Shown piece by piece: positions 8,268-16,268 of a stretch of 64,000 nucleotides of DNA. The notes under the pieces are model-generated. The model saw only the letters and a list, made by a program, of their open reading frames with translations. It searched no databases and was not told the origin of the DNA. Source of the DNA: Anaerolineales bacterium UBA6055 (GTDB lineage Bacteria > Chloroflexota > Anaerolineae > Aggregatilineales > Phototrophicaceae); assembly GCA_002428985.1 (NCBI GenBank), contig DIYL01000019.1, positions 1 to 64,000 on the forward strand, in the 5' to 3' direction. The first letter of the stretch is position 1. Each line of letters opens with the position of its first letter. The position numbers were made by a program, and so were the translations under genes.

Positions 8268-8914
8268 CTACTTTGCTACTCTTTGCACTGTGTGCTGAAA
8301 TTCTATAATTCCGCTGTCTTTGTCTAAATGATGATAGATCATCAAACGCTGATCCAAACGTTGGTAGCTATGTGCCTCCATCCAATGTCGGATCTGACAA
8401 TCTATTGCATCGATTTCGGAAAAGAGGCCTCGAAAAACCTTTGAAATAATGGTTGTGTCATTGCCAAACAGATGTTTCTGAAGATCAAAGCGCTTTTCTA
8501 AGTGGAACTGTCGATTTGGTTTTATCGCTAGGAATCCGACACTTACATCACTAAAAAGACTTTCATATTAATTGGGTGTCCTTGACAAAACAACAAGAAG
8601 ACTTTTGCCATCTTCTTGATAGGGCTGAAGTTCTGCTAGTCTTTTAAAGACTGTAGGTCTGGATGAGAAATAATCGGGCAACAGATAAAAAACTTGCTCA
8701 TCGACCTCTTTAACGACGATCTCAAGATCAAGGGGATTATCAAGTGATATGCTCTCAAGATGTACTGCCAACATCTTTCTCTGCATCTGAATCCGTCGAA
8801 CGGTGTCATCAAGAAAATGGATCTTGTTCTCAAACATTGTTTGCCATTGGTTATTTGACGATAAAACGTGTATTTCATTTAGAGTCAGCCCTATGGCTTG
8901 TAATGTCATAATCC
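8268..8914 (-). pseudogene. MerR-family regulator, truncated and frameshifted
   Basis: Read on the minus strand, the sequence just inside the IS edge gives RIMTLQAIGLTLNEI, the end of a MerR DNA-binding domain. A coiled-coil dimerisation helix follows (FLDDTVRRIQMQRKML). The frame breaks near 8550-8570 and continues in another phase (VGFLAIKPNRQFHLEKRF...) to a stop at 8268-8270. The first 45 or so residues, with most of the helix-turn-helix, are missing where the IS begins at 8915, and they are not found beyond the IS. This was probably the regulator of the operon at 9.8-11.8 kb, whose promoter has MerR geometry. It cannot now make a working protein. Confidence 0.7.
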
Positions 8915-9723
8915 GAGATTGTCAAGTTATGGACGGATTGCCAGTCATGTGGCATGATGTCACTATGAAAAATACAAAATTATTGTTCAAGAAGCACCGT
9001 TACCCACCTGAGATCATTCAATATGCGGTTTGGCTGTACTTTGCATTTCCACTGAGTTTTCGGGATGTCGAGCTCTTATTGCATCAACGAGGCATCAGGG
9101 TGAGTCACGAAGCGATTCGCTCATGGTGCGATAAGTTTGGACCTCATTTTGCACACCAACTAAGGAAACGGCATCAGAAACCAACTAATAAATGGCATCT
9201 GGATGAGGTGTTTGTAACGATCAATGGACACCGCTATTATTTGTGGCGAGCGGTTGACAGCGAGGGCATGGTTCTCGAAATTCTGTTGCAGACGCGACGC
9301 AATGCCTAAGCGGCTACGCGTTTTTTCAAGCATGTTCTACACGCTACATCTACTCGCCCACAGGTCATTGTCACTGATGGCTTGCGCAGCAACAGTATCA
9401 TTTCACGCAAACTTTTGCCGACGGTTGAGCATCGACGCAGTAAGTATTTGAATAATCGAGCGGAGAACTTGCATCAACCGACGCGGCGTCGAGAACGACG
9501 GATGCAACGCTTCAAATCACCACCACAAGCGCAGACATTTTTATCGATTTTTGGTCCGATTTACGAACATTTTTATCCCAAGAAACATCTCCTACAAGCT
9601 GACAACTATCGTGATCAGCTTGCCAACCGTTTCAATACATGGGCTAAGTTGATTGCCTAAAACCCCAATATCTCAACTTCAATTTGCTTTGTTTTCAATA
9701 TGCCAGAATAACTTGACAATGTC
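8915..9723 (+). mobile_element. IS6-family element, type A, 809 bp
   Basis: The terminal inverted repeats follow the consensus GGCATTGTCAAGTTAT (left GAGATTGTCAAGTTAT at 8915-8930; right ATAACTTGACAATGTC, ending 9723). The length equals that of the copy at 45056-45864. It interrupts the MerR gene. The flanks show no matching 8-bp duplication, so the locus was probably rearranged after insertion. The transposase gene inside carries a nonsense codon. Confidence 0.85.
8965..9660 (+). pseudogene. IS6-family transposase with in-frame stop
   Basis: The frame encodes an IS6/IS26-like DDE transposase of about 231 residues. YPPEIIQYAVWLYFAFPLSF is the N-terminal helical region, WHLDEVFVTINGHRYYLWRA has the first Asp, VIVTDGL the second, and NNRAENLHQPTRRRERR the Glu and following basic residues. 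A TAA at 9307-9309 replaces the Lys codon found at this place in the related copy near 22970, splitting the protein after QTRRNA. The frame resumes directly behind it. Start 8965 was chosen to match the usual family length; upstream ATGs at 8929 and 8947 are also in frame. Confidence 0.8.
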
Positions 9724-9727
9724 CTAT

Positions 9728-9754
9728 GCCCGCGACGATTGCTCACGGGCTTTT
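9728..9754 (+). terminator. Terminator-like hairpin beside the IS
   Basis: GCCCG and CGGGC (with one inner mismatch and two further pairs) form a hairpin followed by TTTT. It is oriented to stop plus-strand transcription leaving the IS, and would protect the convergent dehalogenase gene. Confidence 0.45.
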
Positions 9755-9797
9755 GCATAATTGGAATCTACCTCTGTTGTATCATCAGTTGATTTGA

Positions 9798-10814
9798 TTA
9801 GCTATCTGCCATCAGGACAACACGTTCTAACCATTCGGCAATGGATTCGCCAATTGCACCAGGTTGATCTTCTTGGATGAAGTGGATGCCCTCGCCAACA
9901 TTAATACTTTCGAGGTTTTGATAGAGGCTCTGAATGAACATTGCAACTTCTGGTGTGATAATTAACACTGGTTCGGCATGGAGCATCAACATTGGCATAT
10001 CTGTTTGGGTCAACCACATACCATATGTGCCAACAACCTCATTTACCGCTGCAGGTTCACCGGCAATCGGAACTTGATTTGGCCACATGAATACAGGAAG
10101 ACGCTCTGTTGGGGTTGGATACGGCGCACGATAAGCATTCAATTCTTCTTCAGAAAGTTCGCGGGCGATTGCACCGAGTAGGATTTGCTCGACAAAGACA
10201 TTTTGATTAATCAGCAGTTCTTCGCCAACCCCATCGCCAGTACGAACCACTTCAAGGAATGCACCAAATTCAGCGTTAATGGTTGGATCGTCTAAACTCG
10301 GAATAGGTGCAACTAATGCTTCCATGAAGGCGATTGCTTGCACATTGTCTTGATGGTTATAGGCATAGTCAAACCCTAGTGCACTACCCCAATCATGAAT
10401 CACAAGCACAATATCCTCAAGTTCCATCGCTTCGATGAATCCCCACACATAGGCACGATGATCCATGTAGGTATAGTCAATGTCAGGTTTATCGGATTTA
10501 CCCATCCCAATGAGGTCAAGTGCAATTACACGACCGCCATCTTCAAGGTGAGGCATAACATCACGCCAGAGATATGACCAAGTCGGTTGACCATATAACA
10601 AGAGAATTGGTGTTCCGGCTAGATCTCCCGTTTCCATATAGTGCATTTTATAACCGTTCACTTCAATATATCGTGATGCATATGGTAATTCTGGGAATTC
10701 AATACTGTCATAAACGAGAGGTTCTGATGGGGCGTCTTGGGCGTTTGCAGCTTAGCCTATTGCGAGAATTAGACTAAATACGAACAGTAAACGGGTAAAT
10801 GTTTTGACTTTCAT
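9798..10814 (-). pseudogene. Haloalkane dehalogenase-like alpha/beta hydrolase, stop codon in signal peptide
   Basis: The natural start is the ATG at 10814, with AAGGAG about ten bases upstream. Its first 20 residues, MKVKTFTRLLFVFSLILAIG, are a signal peptide. Codon 21 is TAA (10752-10754), after which the frame continues AANAQDAPSEP, exactly the expected export-signal end. A start at 10661 would give 287 residues without the signal. The body is of haloalkane dehalogenase type. In that shorter numbering, the nucleophile is D90 in HDWGSALG with the halide-binding W91, the likely acid is E113 and the base is H259. The usual HGNP oxyanion box reads YGQP, a His-to-Tyr change. Such enzymes cleave carbon-halogen bonds. 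The stop may make it silent or cytoplasmic. Confidence 0.75.
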
Positions 10815-10840
10815 TGGTTTCTCCTTAGAATAGATAGCTA

Positions 10841-10900
10841 GATTGATTGTGAGAAACGGGGTTGGGTTTCCCTGTCACAAGACACCCAACCTCCGTGGAT
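10841..10900 (-). repeat. 60-bp leader hairpin repeat, copy 1
   Basis: This segment is nearly identical (about four differences) to 11689-11748. Both lie 23-27 bases upstream of the start of a minus-strand gene. In the minus-strand RNA, GGTTGGGT and ACCCAACC pair around a 16-nt loop. Copy 1 precedes the dehalogenase and follows the SDR, so it could be a processing or attenuation hairpin. Confidence 0.6.
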
Positions 10901-10910
10901 CACCGATTAA

Positions 10911-11666
10911 TTAGTTAGCAAGCATTCCACCGTCAACAGGTACGATTGCTCCTGTAACATAAGAAGCCTCGTCTGAACACAACCAAAACACAGCATTCGC
11001 AATTTCTTCTGGTTGTCCAACCCGCTTAAGAGCTGTCGATTCTGCAAACATCTCATCAACATTTGGCACATAGCTTTTGACACGATCCATCATTGGTGTT
11101 GCAATCGGTCCGGGGGATACAACATTAACGCGCACGCCATGCTCAGAGTATTCGAGTGCAGCAACTTGGGAAATACCGTTGACACCATGCTTGCTAGAAA
11201 CGTAAGCTGACATGCCGGCAAATGCTTTATCACCTGCTGTTGAAGAAATATTGACAATTGCACCACCCCCATTTTGTAGCATCTGTGGGACTTCATACTT
11301 CATACTTAGCCAGATACCTTTGAGATTGATGTCAATCACACGATCCCAATCCTCTTCACCAGTTTCATGGGTTGGGCTCATCAATTCGATACCTGCATTG
11401 TTGACAGCAAAATTGAGTTGACCGAATGTATCAATGACTGTCTTGATGAGATTTTCGACTTGTTCAGCTTGCGAAATATCGGCTTGAACATAGATTGCAT
11501 CAGCTGAAATTTCTCTCAACTGGAAGAGAGCAGCTTCGCCTTTTGTTGCGTTTGAGCTTGCGATTGCAACTTTTGCACCCGCTTGTACGAAGCGGATGGC
11601 AGTTGCAAACCCGATGCCCGTGCTACCACCTGTTACCAACACTACTTTGCCTGTCATGTCTGTCAT
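10911..11666 (-). CDS. Short-chain dehydrogenase/reductase (SDR)
   Basis: This classical SDR of 251 residues has the cofactor motif TGGSTGIG (12-19), NNAG (89-92), a catalytic Ser near 141-142 and Y155-x-x-x-K159. The end is PVDGGMLAN. It oxidises or reduces a hydroxyl/keto substrate with NAD(P)(H) in the cytoplasm; the substrate cannot be deduced. The start at 11666 is chosen because AGGAG lies eight bases upstream and MTDMTGKVVLVTGG begins the fold. A longer frame from 11726 would translate the repeated leader. It is the first gene after a MerR-type promoter and is followed 96 bases later by the damaged dehalogenase, so the two form one operon. Confidence 0.9.
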   Translation of the reverse strand: MTDMTGKVVLVTGGSTGIGFATAIRFVQAGAKVAIASSNATKGEAALFQLREISADAIYVQADISQAEQVENLIKTVIDTFGQLNFAVNNAGIELMSPTHETGEEDWDRVIDINLKGIWLSMKYEVPQMLQNGGGAIVNISSTAGDKAFAGMSAYVSSKHGVNGISQVAALEYSEHGVRVNVVSPGPIATPMMDRVKSYVPNVDEMFAESTALKRVGQPEEIANAVFWLCSDEASYVTGAIVPVDGGMLAN

Positions 11667-11688
11667 GGGACTACTCCTTTTGAATATA

Positions 11689-11748
11689 GATTGATTATGA
11701 GAAACGGGGTTGGGTTTCCCTGCCACAAGACACCCAACCTCTGTGGAT
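11689..11748 (-). repeat. 60-bp leader hairpin repeat, copy 2
   Basis: This is the second copy of the element at 10841-10900, placed between the MerR-type promoter and the SDR ribosome site. It carries the same GGTTGGGT...ACCCAACC stem. Being inside the 5' leader, it would be transcribed ahead of the SDR. Confidence 0.6.
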
Positions 11749-11778
11749 TATCAAATTTATGTGTGACAACCTGTTCTG

Positions 11779-11809
11779 ACTATAAAGGTTGACATAGTGT
11801 CAAAGTCAA
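11779..11809 (-). promoter_or_regulatory. MerR-type promoter (19-bp spacer) with palindromic operator
   Basis: On the minus strand, TTGACT (-35, bases 11804-11809) and TATAGT (-10, 11779-11784) are separated by 19 bp instead of 17. The spacer holds a palindrome, TTGACA-TAG-TGTCAA (11789-11803). A long spacer with a central dyad is the hallmark of promoters activated by MerR-family regulators through DNA distortion. It drives the SDR-dehalogenase operon. A broken MerR gene lies at the far end of the same cluster. Confidence 0.75.
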
Positions 11810-11837
11810 GTCAGTTGATTATCAGAATTGCAATAGA

Positions 11838-12089
11838 TTATCGTTTTGCACCAAGTAACTTTTTCCATGCAAACTGCCACCAAGGTGCTGAATTAAAGTA
11901 GAGCTTGTCGTCAACGATGTCCCAATTAACGGGATTTGCATCAAACGTCATGCCAGCCTGGTTGTGTGTTAACGCAGTGAGACCACCACGAACGACTGCT
12001 TCGGTTGTCATTGGTGGCATGGGAATTGCGGAGAAATCAACGTCTTCACGATCGCTTATACTAGGTGTGCTGGTTGGCCCTGGCAAAAC
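11838..12089 (-). pseudogene. C-terminal fragment, possibly YHS-domain related
   Basis: An open minus-strand frame enters from the IS end at 12090 and stops at 11838. Its last part, NWDIVDDKLYFNSAPWWQFA, resembles the end of YHS-domain proteins (WxIVDGKLYLN). The middle, PMPPMTTEAVVRGGLTALTH, is not clearly assigned. The front of the gene is lost at the IS. It lies just upstream of the MerR-type promoter in the same direction. The family suggestion is weak. Confidence 0.35.
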
Positions 12090-12939
12090 GGTTCTGTTGC
12101 AAAGAATTTGTTGAAAAAAGTTGTCGGCAATGAAAACTCAAGTTGTGGTTTGGGTTTAGGCAGTAAGGCCAAAAATCTTGGAGGTGAACTGATTTTGTGC
12201 TTGTATGTTGTGTTGCTCTGCTCCAGTAACTTGCCCTTTGCGAATCATGTTCATTGCTTCGTATCCTTGTATGGTTTGCCAAGCTGTTTGATAGGAGGCG
12301 AACCCTAAGCCTGGTTTGACTCGTCGTTTCACGAAACGATGGTCTTGCTCAATGCGATTATTCAGATACTTGCTGGACCGATATTGACACTCCTCAGACA
12401 ACAACTTATCTTGTTTAAGGTCATCGATCGAGGGGAATACGACGCATTCTTATCGACGGTAATCACCCGAGGATGGGCTACATGTGATTGCCCTAACACC
12501 TTTCGGAAGAAGCGCTTGGCAGCACGTTTACTACGAGTCTGATTCAATAGAAAGACAAGTATTTGACCTTGCGAATCCACGGCTCGATAGAGATACAGCC
12601 ATTTACCACGGACTTTGACATAGGTCTCATCAACTCGCCAGGAATCATTATTTTTCTTCAAATGAGGTCGCATCCGCTTCTCTAACTCGAATGCAAAGCG
12701 TTGGACCCACCGAAAAATGGTGGTGTGACAAACACTCAACCCACGCTCCGACATCATTTCTTCTAAATACCGATAACTCAAGGTGTAACGCAAATACCAG
12801 CGCACACAAAGCAGGATGATTTCGCCCTCATAATGTCGCCACTTGAATGGATTTGCCATCAATTGCATGCAACTCTCTGATGATGTTTTCGTTGAAGTTG
12901 CAAGGAATAGCTCACCTATCGATTTTTTGCAACAAAACC
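12090..12939 (-). mobile_element. IS6-family element, type B, 850 bp
   Basis: The ends are GGTTCTGTTGCAAA (12090-12103) and TTTGCAACAAAACC (12926-12939), inverted repeats with one mismatch, close to the IS26/IS240 consensus. One minus-strand transposase frame fills it, broken by a frameshift. The flanks show no 8-bp duplication. A second, intact copy lies at 53614-54463 and a decayed one at 32199. Confidence 0.85.
12156..12859 (-). pseudogene. IS6-family transposase with frameshift
   Basis: It starts MANPFKWRHYEGEIILLCVR, typical of IS240-like transposases. It contains the first catalytic Asp (DSWRVDETYVKVRGKW) and the second (RVITVDKNASY). Near 12429-12431 one base is missing compared with the intact copy at 53679-54383. 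The frame shifts there, and the remaining part (CQYRSSKYLNNRIEQDHRF... with the catalytic Glu) continues in the neighbouring phase to the normal end FGLTA. It is inactive unless frameshifting occurs. Confidence 0.8.
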
Positions 12940-13029
12940 CTTACAACTCCCTAACAACCCAACCCGCGACCTTTTTGCAATTATTCTGTCGGTATAGGCG
13001 ACTGTATCTGATCATAAGGAGAATTTGCC

Positions 13030-14214
13030 ATGCCGTTTCCTAAAAGATTCATGCTGTTTGCTCTCGCAAGTACAATCTTGAGTATTATCATAGTCGGGCT
13101 ATCGGTCAGCCCAACATATGCTGCTGAATGTGATATTCCACCCCCTGATGGATGGTCACAATATACTGTCCGTGCAAACGATAGCTTGTTTGACATTGCA
13201 TTTGCCAGTGGTGCAACCGTTGATGAACTGAGTGATGCCAATTGCTTGCAAAATAATATTGTCGTGTTGGGTTCGACACTGGTTGTCCCCTTAGCACCCG
13301 ATTCAGATGATAATATTGTCGAACGGTGTCGTCTGGCTGGGCTGACCATCGAGGAGTGCCGTGACCTGTTTGATGACGGTAGCACATTAGCTCAGCGGTG
13401 CGAAAATGCTGGGCTAACTCCAGAAGAATGTCGGCGCATTATCAATGACAGTAAAGATATTCCATCTATTGTCTATCGGTGTCGTCTTGCAGGCTATACT
13501 CTTGAGGAGTGTCGGCGCATTGTCAGTGGCGCAGATGATAACACTTTAGCTGAACGGTGCGAAAATGCTGGATTCACATCACAAGAATGTCGTCGCATCA
13601 TCAATGCCAACAACGATGATGATGGTAATATCTGGAAGCGTTGCCGTCTGGCAGGTTTAACAACCGAGGAATGCCGTCGGATAGTCAATGCTAACAACGA
13701 TGACGACGATAATAGTGATACGCTAGACCTTGTACAACGCTGCCGTAACGCTGGGTTAACCACTGAAGAATGTCGCCGTCTCTATAATGCCAATAACAAT
13801 AATGACGATGATAATAACGACTCTAATATTGATGAGCGTTGTCGCAATGCTGGGTTAACCACTGCCGAGGAATGCCGCCGTTACATCAACTCACTCAATG
13901 ATGACAACAACAATGACGGTGACTCCAATATAGATGAACGATGCCGCAATGCTGGACTCTCAACTGTGGAAGAATGTCGCCGTTACATCAACTCACTCAA
14001 TGATAATAACAATAATGATGGTGACTCCAATATAGATGAACGGTGCCGCAATGCTGGACTCTCAACTGCGGAAGAATGCCGCCGTTACATCAACTCACTC
14101 AATGATGACAACAACAATGACGACGATGACAATTCGAGAGATAGATCACGAGACGGTGATAACTCAGAACCTGATGATAACGATGAGGACGATAGCAACA
14201 CCCGAGGACGATAA
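13030..14214 (+). CDS. Exported LysM protein with nine Cys-pair repeats
   Basis: This 394-residue protein has a signal peptide (1-32, ending TYA) and then one LysM-type domain (about 42-90: WSQYTVRANDSLFDIAFASG). LysM domains bind peptidoglycan or chitin-like glycans outside the cell. From about residue 95, nine repeats follow the pattern RC-(R/E)-(L/N)-AG-(L/F/Y)-x-x-EEC-RR. The two Cys are 9 residues apart in repeats 1-6 and 10 apart in repeats 7-9. The units are joined by Asp/Asn-rich linkers that grow longer towards the C-terminus. The last three units are nearly identical, with a 102-bp period. The tail is acidic and ends TRGR. I know no named family for the repeat. The Cys pairs could form disulfides, and the D/N linkers could bind calcium. 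The sigma factor operon follows 126 bases later, and its membrane protein also carries LysM. Confidence 0.8.
   Translation: MPFPKRFMLFALASTILSIIIVGLSVSPTYAAECDIPPPDGWSQYTVRANDSLFDIAFASGATVDELSDANCLQNNIVVLGSTLVVPLAPDSDDNIVERCRLAGLTIEECRDLFDDGSTLAQRCENAGLTPEECRRIINDSKDIPSIVYRCRLAGYTLEECRRIVSGADDNTLAERCENAGFTSQECRRIINANNDDDGNIWKRCRLAGLTTEECRRIVNANNDDDDNSDTLDLVQRCRNAGLTTEECRRLYNANNNNDDDNNDSNIDERCRNAGLTTAEECRRYINSLNDDNNNDGDSNIDERCRNAGLSTVEECRRYINSLNDNNNNDGDSNIDERCRNAGLSTAEECRRYINSLNDDNNNDDDDNSRDRSRDGDNSEPDDNDEDDSNTRGR
13825..14130 (+). repeat. 102-bp tandem repeat within the Cys-pair protein gene
   Basis: Three consecutive copies starting at 13825, 13927 and 14029 encode repeats 7-9 (NIDERCRNAGL...). 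Copies 8 and 9 differ at only a few bases, a sign of recent duplication and possible length variation between strains. Confidence 0.8.
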
Positions 14215-14340
14215 ACTTTTCCGTGTACACTTATAGATGAGGTGCATTGAACCTAGCAACAGATGGTATTGGAGGCGTTCATCAATGGATACCTCCACCA
14301 ATGCCCCTCAGCCATTCGCTTATGAGACGGTCTCGCATCG

Positions 14341-14922
14341 ATGATATTGATTGTACTGCCAGACATACAATATGAAGACGACCTGTTACGCAAAGCCCAT
14401 CGAGGGGATAAGGATGCGCTTCGCAAGATTTATGCAACCTACTTTCCACCTGTGTTTCGCTATATCCGATTGCGCGTCGATCATGTCCAGCAGGCAGAAG
14501 ACCTTACAGGAGATGTATTTTTGAAGATGCTTATTGCATTCAAAGGGAAGAATGCGCCACGACGTAGCTTGCGTGGTTGGTTGTTTCGAGTCGCCCGTAA
14601 TTTGATGGCAGACCATTATGGGGCTAAACAACAATTCACAACCGCGACCTTGGATGAATGGTTACCGTCTGGTGATGATGTGAACCCAGAAATCCAACTC
14701 ATGCGTCAACTCTCACAAGAAGCATCGCGTCAGGCAGTCCAGCAACTGCAATTCGACCAACAAGAAGTGATTATCTTGCGCTTTGGTCACGGGCTGAGTG
14801 TTAAAGAAACAGGAGCAATCATGGACAGAAGCCCATCAGCAATCAAATCCCTGCAATTCCGTGCCATTAACAACCTACGTCGCATCCTGCAAGAAACGAG
14901 AATCGAGCAATACGATGGCTAA
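14341..14922 (+). CDS. ECF-type RNA polymerase sigma factor
   Basis: This 193-residue sigma-70 family protein has region 2 (around residues 30-100: YFPPVFRYIRLRV...LTGDVFLKML...GWLFRVARNLMADHY). Region 4 (about 130-185) contains QQEVIILRFGHGLSVKETGA and a recognition helix with SPSAIKSLQFRAINNLRR. No regions 1 or 3 are present, as usual for ECF factors. It directs RNA polymerase to a small regulon. Its stop overlaps the start of the next gene, a membrane protein of the kind that accompanies such sigma factors in Chloroflexota, so that protein is its likely regulator (inference). The LysM Cys-repeat gene upstream may be a target. Confidence 0.9.
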   Translation: MILIVLPDIQYEDDLLRKAHRGDKDALRKIYATYFPPVFRYIRLRVDHVQQAEDLTGDVFLKMLIAFKGKNAPRRSLRGWLFRVARNLMADHYGAKQQFTTATLDEWLPSGDDVNPEIQLMRQLSQEASRQAVQQLQFDQQEVIILRFGHGLSVKETGAIMDRSPSAIKSLQFRAINNLRRILQETRIEQYDG

Positions 14923-16195
14923 TGACATCTTAGTCGACATCTTTGAGCAATGCGTTAATCGCTTAGCACAAGGCGAAACCGACGAAGACTGCGCGCGCTC
15001 ATATCCACGATATGCCAATGACATACGTGTGATGCTAGAAGCGACTCAAATCCTACGGCGCGCTCAAGCAAGCGATAGGGAGGTGATGCAAGCTCAGGCA
15101 CGGGTTGAAACTCGATTTGAACAGGCACTTAGGCAACCTGTCCTTGTCCGTAGACGGTATCCGTTTAAACGTGTTGCATCCATTTTGCTGGTTGTGTTAT
15201 TCGTGAGTAGTTTGCTGACCACAGGTGTCGTCGTTGTGGCTCAAGATAGCCTACCAGGGGATAACTTATACGGAGTCAAGCGTTTCTCAGAACAAGTGAG
15301 ACTGTCCTTTGCCAGCGATTCAACTGACCTTGAAATCACATTTGCCCAACGCCGATTTGATGAAATCAATCAACTCTTTGACCTAGAACGTGAAGTCGAT
15401 GTTCAATTTACAGGAGTGGTTGAAGCAATTGAAGAAGCTTCGATTCTCCTTGCAGGTATACGCGTTCAGCTATCAGAAGACCTCCGCACAATCGAATTAA
15501 TCCAAGGGATGCGTGTCACCATATACGCTAAAACACAACTTAACCGTTCTGTGTTGGCAACCAACATTCAAATTCTAGAGACGCGCGAGATAAACCCACA
15601 ACCGAATATCATCCCTCCAACATCGACATTGACTGCTACACCTATTGTAACTGACATTCAGCCTTCACCTACCGATACACTGCGCCCGACCACGTATCCA
15701 AGGTCTACGGATGCACCAACACAACGCCCGACAGCAACGCACACGCAACGCACACGCAATATTACTGCCCAGTCACAAGTAGACACGCCAACTGAAACCT
15801 GTGGTACGCCCCCAGAAGGTTGGATGCACTATACAATTCAACGAGGCGATACACCATCTGAAGTCGCTGTCGCAACAGGATTGTCTCTGGATGAATTTTA
15901 CGCTGCGAATTGTGACATGAATCCCAATTTTGTTGTTGGAGATGTCGTATTTGTACCGCATACGCCACGGTTCGCTGCTACAGTGACTGGCGAACCACAA
16001 CGCCCTACATTTGAAAATATCATTATTACAGCTAATCCAATAATTCGCCCTACCGAAACCCAACGCGAGCCATCTCGCCCTACCGCTACACAAGAACGTC
16101 AGCGTAACAATAGTAACAACGCACGTCAAAATAGCCGTGACCGCAATAATAATGAAAATGATAACGAAGGTGGTAATGAGGGTCGCGGACGATAA
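14915..16195 (+). CDS. Membrane protein with DUF5667-like region and LysM domain, sigma partner
   Basis: The ATG at 14915 overlaps the sigma gene by eight bases and gives 426 residues. The cytoplasmic N-terminus (1-80) resembles short anti-sigma helices (EQCVNRLAQGETDEDCARSY). One membrane helix (about 88-110) follows. Outside lies DSLPGDNLYGVKRFSEQV, the signature of DUF5667, then a small beta domain (FTGVVEAIEE...). A Thr/Pro-rich linker follows, then a LysM domain (about 293-345: HYTIQRGDTPSEVAVATGLS) and a low-complexity Arg/Asn tail ending GRGR. It probably holds the sigma factor at the membrane and reads the cell wall through LysM. The topology is visible; the anti-sigma role is inferred from coupling. 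Confidence 0.75.
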   Translation: MANDILVDIFEQCVNRLAQGETDEDCARSYPRYANDIRVMLEATQILRRAQASDREVMQAQARVETRFEQALRQPVLVRRRYPFKRVASILLVVLFVSSLLTTGVVVVAQDSLPGDNLYGVKRFSEQVRLSFASDSTDLEITFAQRRFDEINQLFDLEREVDVQFTGVVEAIEEASILLAGIRVQLSEDLRTIELIQGMRVTIYAKTQLNRSVLATNIQILETREINPQPNIIPPTSTLTATPIVTDIQPSPTDTLRPTTYPRSTDAPTQRPTATHTQRTRNITAQSQVDTPTETCGTPPEGWMHYTIQRGDTPSEVAVATGLSLDEFYAANCDMNPNFVVGDVVFVPHTPRFAATVTGEPQRPTFENIIITANPIIRPTETQREPSRPTATQERQRNNSNNARQNSRDRNNNENDNEGGNEGRGR

Positions 16196-16258
16196 CTTGA
16201 CAATGCCTTTCCCTATCATGCTACAATCCCGCTCATATGCAAATAACTTGACAATGCC
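16189..16258. repeat. Two orphan IS6 type-A ends in tandem
   Basis: ATAACTTGACAATGCC, the right terminal repeat of the 809-bp IS, occurs twice in the same orientation (16192-16207 and 16243-16258), 51 bases apart, with no transposase between or beside them. The first copy overlaps the stop codon of the DUF5667 gene. They look like scars of insertion followed by deletion. Confidence 0.7.
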
Positions 16259-16268
16259 AGTGAATGTC

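Noticed and set aside
8803..8964. A transposase start at 8803 or 8929, which would lengthen the IS6 type-A protein.
   Set aside because: 8803 lies outside the IS and within the MerR remnant. A start at 8965 gives the usual family length, so the longer frame is chance.
11665..11726. A longer SDR starting at 11726.
   Set aside because: Those 20 residues are translated from the 60-bp leader repeat. The ATG at 11666 has the ribosome site and starts the fold.
13825..14130. The 102-bp repeats as a CRISPR-like or non-coding satellite array.
   Set aside because: They stay in frame inside a well-formed gene and encode conserved protein units.
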